Shown: one piece after another, positions 62,721-64,000 of the stretch
Numbering within the stretch: position 1 is the first letter of the stretch
Layout: every line of letters begins with the position of its first letter
Assembly (NCBI RefSeq): GCF_014640555.1
Contig: NZ_BMHE01000037.1
Coordinates: forward strand, 1-64,000
Source: Paenibacillus marchantiophytorum
Lineage (GTDB): Bacteria; Bacillota; Bacilli; Paenibacillales; NBRC-103111
DNA length: 64,000 nt
Reading direction: 5' to 3'
Translations under genes and position numbers: made by a program
The notes under the pieces: model-generated
What the model saw: only the letters and a program-made list of their open reading frames with translations
Told to the model about the DNA's origin: nothing
Databases searched by the model: none

Positions 62721-63620
62721 TCAAAAAATGCGATAGTTAGCAAAGCGATAAGCCAATACATACGAAACCGAGATAAGAATCAAGGAAACAAGCGATTTGA
62801 ATAAACCAACAGCTGTCGCAACGCCGTACTGAGCATCGATCATACCGATCCGATAGACGAAGGTGTCGATAATGTCTCCGCTTTCATAAACCACTGGACT
62901 ATACAGGTTAAACACTTGTTCGAAGCCCGCATTCATCACATTGCCGATACTGAGCGTAGCCAGCAGCACGATAATCGGCGCCATTCCCGGCAGCGTAATA
63001 TGGAGAATTTGTTTAAACCGGTTCGCGCCATCCATGGTCGCTGCTTCATAAAGCGCGGGGTTAATGCCCAGGATAGCGGCCAAATACACAATCGTGCTGA
63101 AACCGAACTCCTTCCACTCGTTGGTCACAACAAGCGTGATGGGAAACCAGTGATTGCTTCCGAGGAAGAAGATTGACTGCAAGCCGAGTGCGCGCAGGGC
63201 GGCATTCACGATCCCATCTTTGGGCGAAAGCACATCGAGCAAGATCCCGCTCAGAATGACCCACGATAGAAAGTGCGGCAGGTACACCAATGTCTGAATC
63301 AGCCTTTTGAAAACTTCTTTGCGCACCTCGTTGAGCAAGATCGCAATGACAATGGGCACTACGAGTCCAACAATAATTTTCATGAACGCAATATAAATGG
63401 TATTCCACAGCACACGGTAGAAATCGGGCAGTTCCACTAGATAACGGAAGTTATCCAAACCGATCCATTTGGAATGAAACAATCCTTGCGTAGGCATGAA
63501 TTTCTGGAAGGCAATAACGATGCCAGCCATCGGATAATACTGAAAAATGAGGATCGCTGCCAATCCGGGAATGAGCATCAAATGCAAGGGCATCTGCGCT
63601 TTCCATTTTAGTCTGTTCAC
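62721..63620 (-). CDS. ABC polysaccharide permease, LplB type
   Basis: 299 aa, GTG start at 63620 with GGGGGG 6 nt upstream. Landmarks PLHLMLIPGLAAILIFQYYP, WIGLDNFRYLVEL and the EAA loop YEAATMDGANRFKQILHITL. First gene of the operon in this window. No binding-protein gene precedes it; upstream is a terminator and an AraC-type gene. Confidence 0.92.
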   Translation of the reverse strand: MNRLKWKAQMPLHLMLIPGLAAILIFQYYPMAGIVIAFQKFMPTQGLFHSKWIGLDNFRYLVELPDFYRVLWNTIYIAFMKIIVGLVVPIVIAILLNEVRKEVFKRLIQTLVYLPHFLSWVILSGILLDVLSPKDGIVNAALRALGLQSIFFLGSNHWFPITLVVTNEWKEFGFSTIVYLAAILGINPALYEAATMDGANRFKQILHITLPGMAPIIVLLATLSIGNVMNAGFEQVFNLYSPVVYESGDIIDTFVYRIGMIDAQYGVATAVGLFKSLVSLILISVSYVLAYRFANYRIF

Positions 63621-63642
63621 ATCTTTCCCCCCTTACCGGATG

Positions 63643-63672
63643 AAAAAAGAGGCTGGAATCGCTCCAACCTCT
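63643..63672 (-). terminator. Terminator of the AraC-type gene
   Basis: Minus strand GAGGTTGGA / TTCCAGCCTC followed by TTTTTTC. Confidence 0.85.
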
Positions 63673-63742
63673 TCCATATATTTATTATAAAATCAACGGG
63701 CAGGCTTGCGATACGGGACATTATTGCGGGTCTTGCCTTATT

Positions 63743-64000
63743 TTAACCAGTTAGTATGGTATCCCGATACACCTGTGGAGTGATGCCCGTTATCTTCTTA
63801 AACAGCCTTGTAAAATAGGGGGCAGATTCCAATCCGACGAGTGCGGCAATCTCATGAATTTTATGCTCGCTTGTCATTAGCAGTGTCTTCGCCCGTTGAA
63901 TGCGCACCTCGGTAATATAGTCAAGCAGCCCTTGACCTGTGGTCTGTTTGTACATCCTCGACAAATAAGGGGGACTGAGATACACAAGCTCTGCCAGACG
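63743..64000 (-). CDS. AraC-type DNA-binding domain, 3' part of a regulator (cut by window)
   Basis: The last 85 residues are inside the window: LAELVYLSPPYLSRMYKQTT, VRIQRAKTLLMTSEHKIHEI and AALVGLESAPYFTRLFKKIT are the two helix-turn-helix units. The frame is open at the right edge, so the N-terminal part, probably a receiver or sensor domain, lies outside. Likely regulator of the downstream permease/GH42 operon. Confidence 0.88.
   Translation of the reverse strand, partial: RLAELVYLSPPYLSRMYKQTTGQGLLDYITEVRIQRAKTLLMTSEHKIHEIAALVGLESAPYFTRLFKKITGITPQVYRDTILTG

Overview
The window looks like chromosomal DNA of a spore-forming, soil-type Firmicute, most probably Paenibacillus. The evidence is two complete GerA/GerB/GerC germinant-receptor operons, a very large S-layer-anchored (SLH) alpha-galactosidase, several Lpl/YtcP-type polysaccharide ABC importers, a YesM-like kinase with an AraC-type response regulator, GGAGG-type ribosome binding sites with frequent GTG/TTG starts, and low-to-moderate GC. 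I see no rRNA, tRNA, prophage or CRISPR array. Genus is an inference from gene content; no database was consulted.

Layout. 1-2.2 kb: G-rich tandem repeat, dispersed repeats, a transposase scrap and a FusB-type EF-G-binding gene whose 5' leader looks like a translational attenuator. 2.2-6 kb: aldo/keto reductase, a decayed gene, and a divergent TetR/MFS pair with a perfect palindromic operator. 6.1-12.7 kb: GH27/SLH enzyme and a chemotaxis receptor. 13.1-19.6 kb: a minus-strand catabolic cluster (unusual regulator, epimerase, DHDPS-like lyase, SdaAB, SdaAA, M20 amidohydrolase). 19.7-20.7 kb: three tandem copies of a 340-bp palindromic unit. 20.9-25 kb: dienelactone hydrolase, aldo/keto reductase, EcsAB transporter. 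25-31.6 kb: GNAT, and an RpiR/SBP/permease/permease/sulfatase operon for a probably sulfated sugar. 31.8-36 kb: small regulators (PadR, ArsR), hypothetical proteins, and a flavodoxin behind a promoter with two Fur boxes. 36.2-44.1 kb: two germinant-receptor operons head to head. 44.3-47.7 kb: ArsR/AHSA1 pair, LLM monooxygenase, PfpI protein, a Pro/Glu-rich small protein. 48-54.7 kb: two-component system and LplABC-type importer with a cre site. 55.3-64 kb: a broken solute-binding gene, then a glycan-degradation operon (AraC fragment, two permeases without a binding protein, GH42-type beta-galactosidase, a large unknown protein, SGNH esterase).

How it works together. The region is mainly a carbohydrate-scavenging and environment-sensing neighbourhood: secreted or wall-bound hydrolase outside, ABC importers at the membrane, cytoplasmic glycosidases, sulfatase and esterase inside, under two-component, RpiR and probably CcpA control, plus spore germination sensors.

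The most unusual content is non-coding. At least four families of intergenic repeats occur, one with four full copies that share a two-inverted-plus-two-direct module layout able to form a nested hairpin of about 190 nt. Many of them sit beside decayed genes. The fusB-type leader is the best candidate for an undescribed regulatory system.
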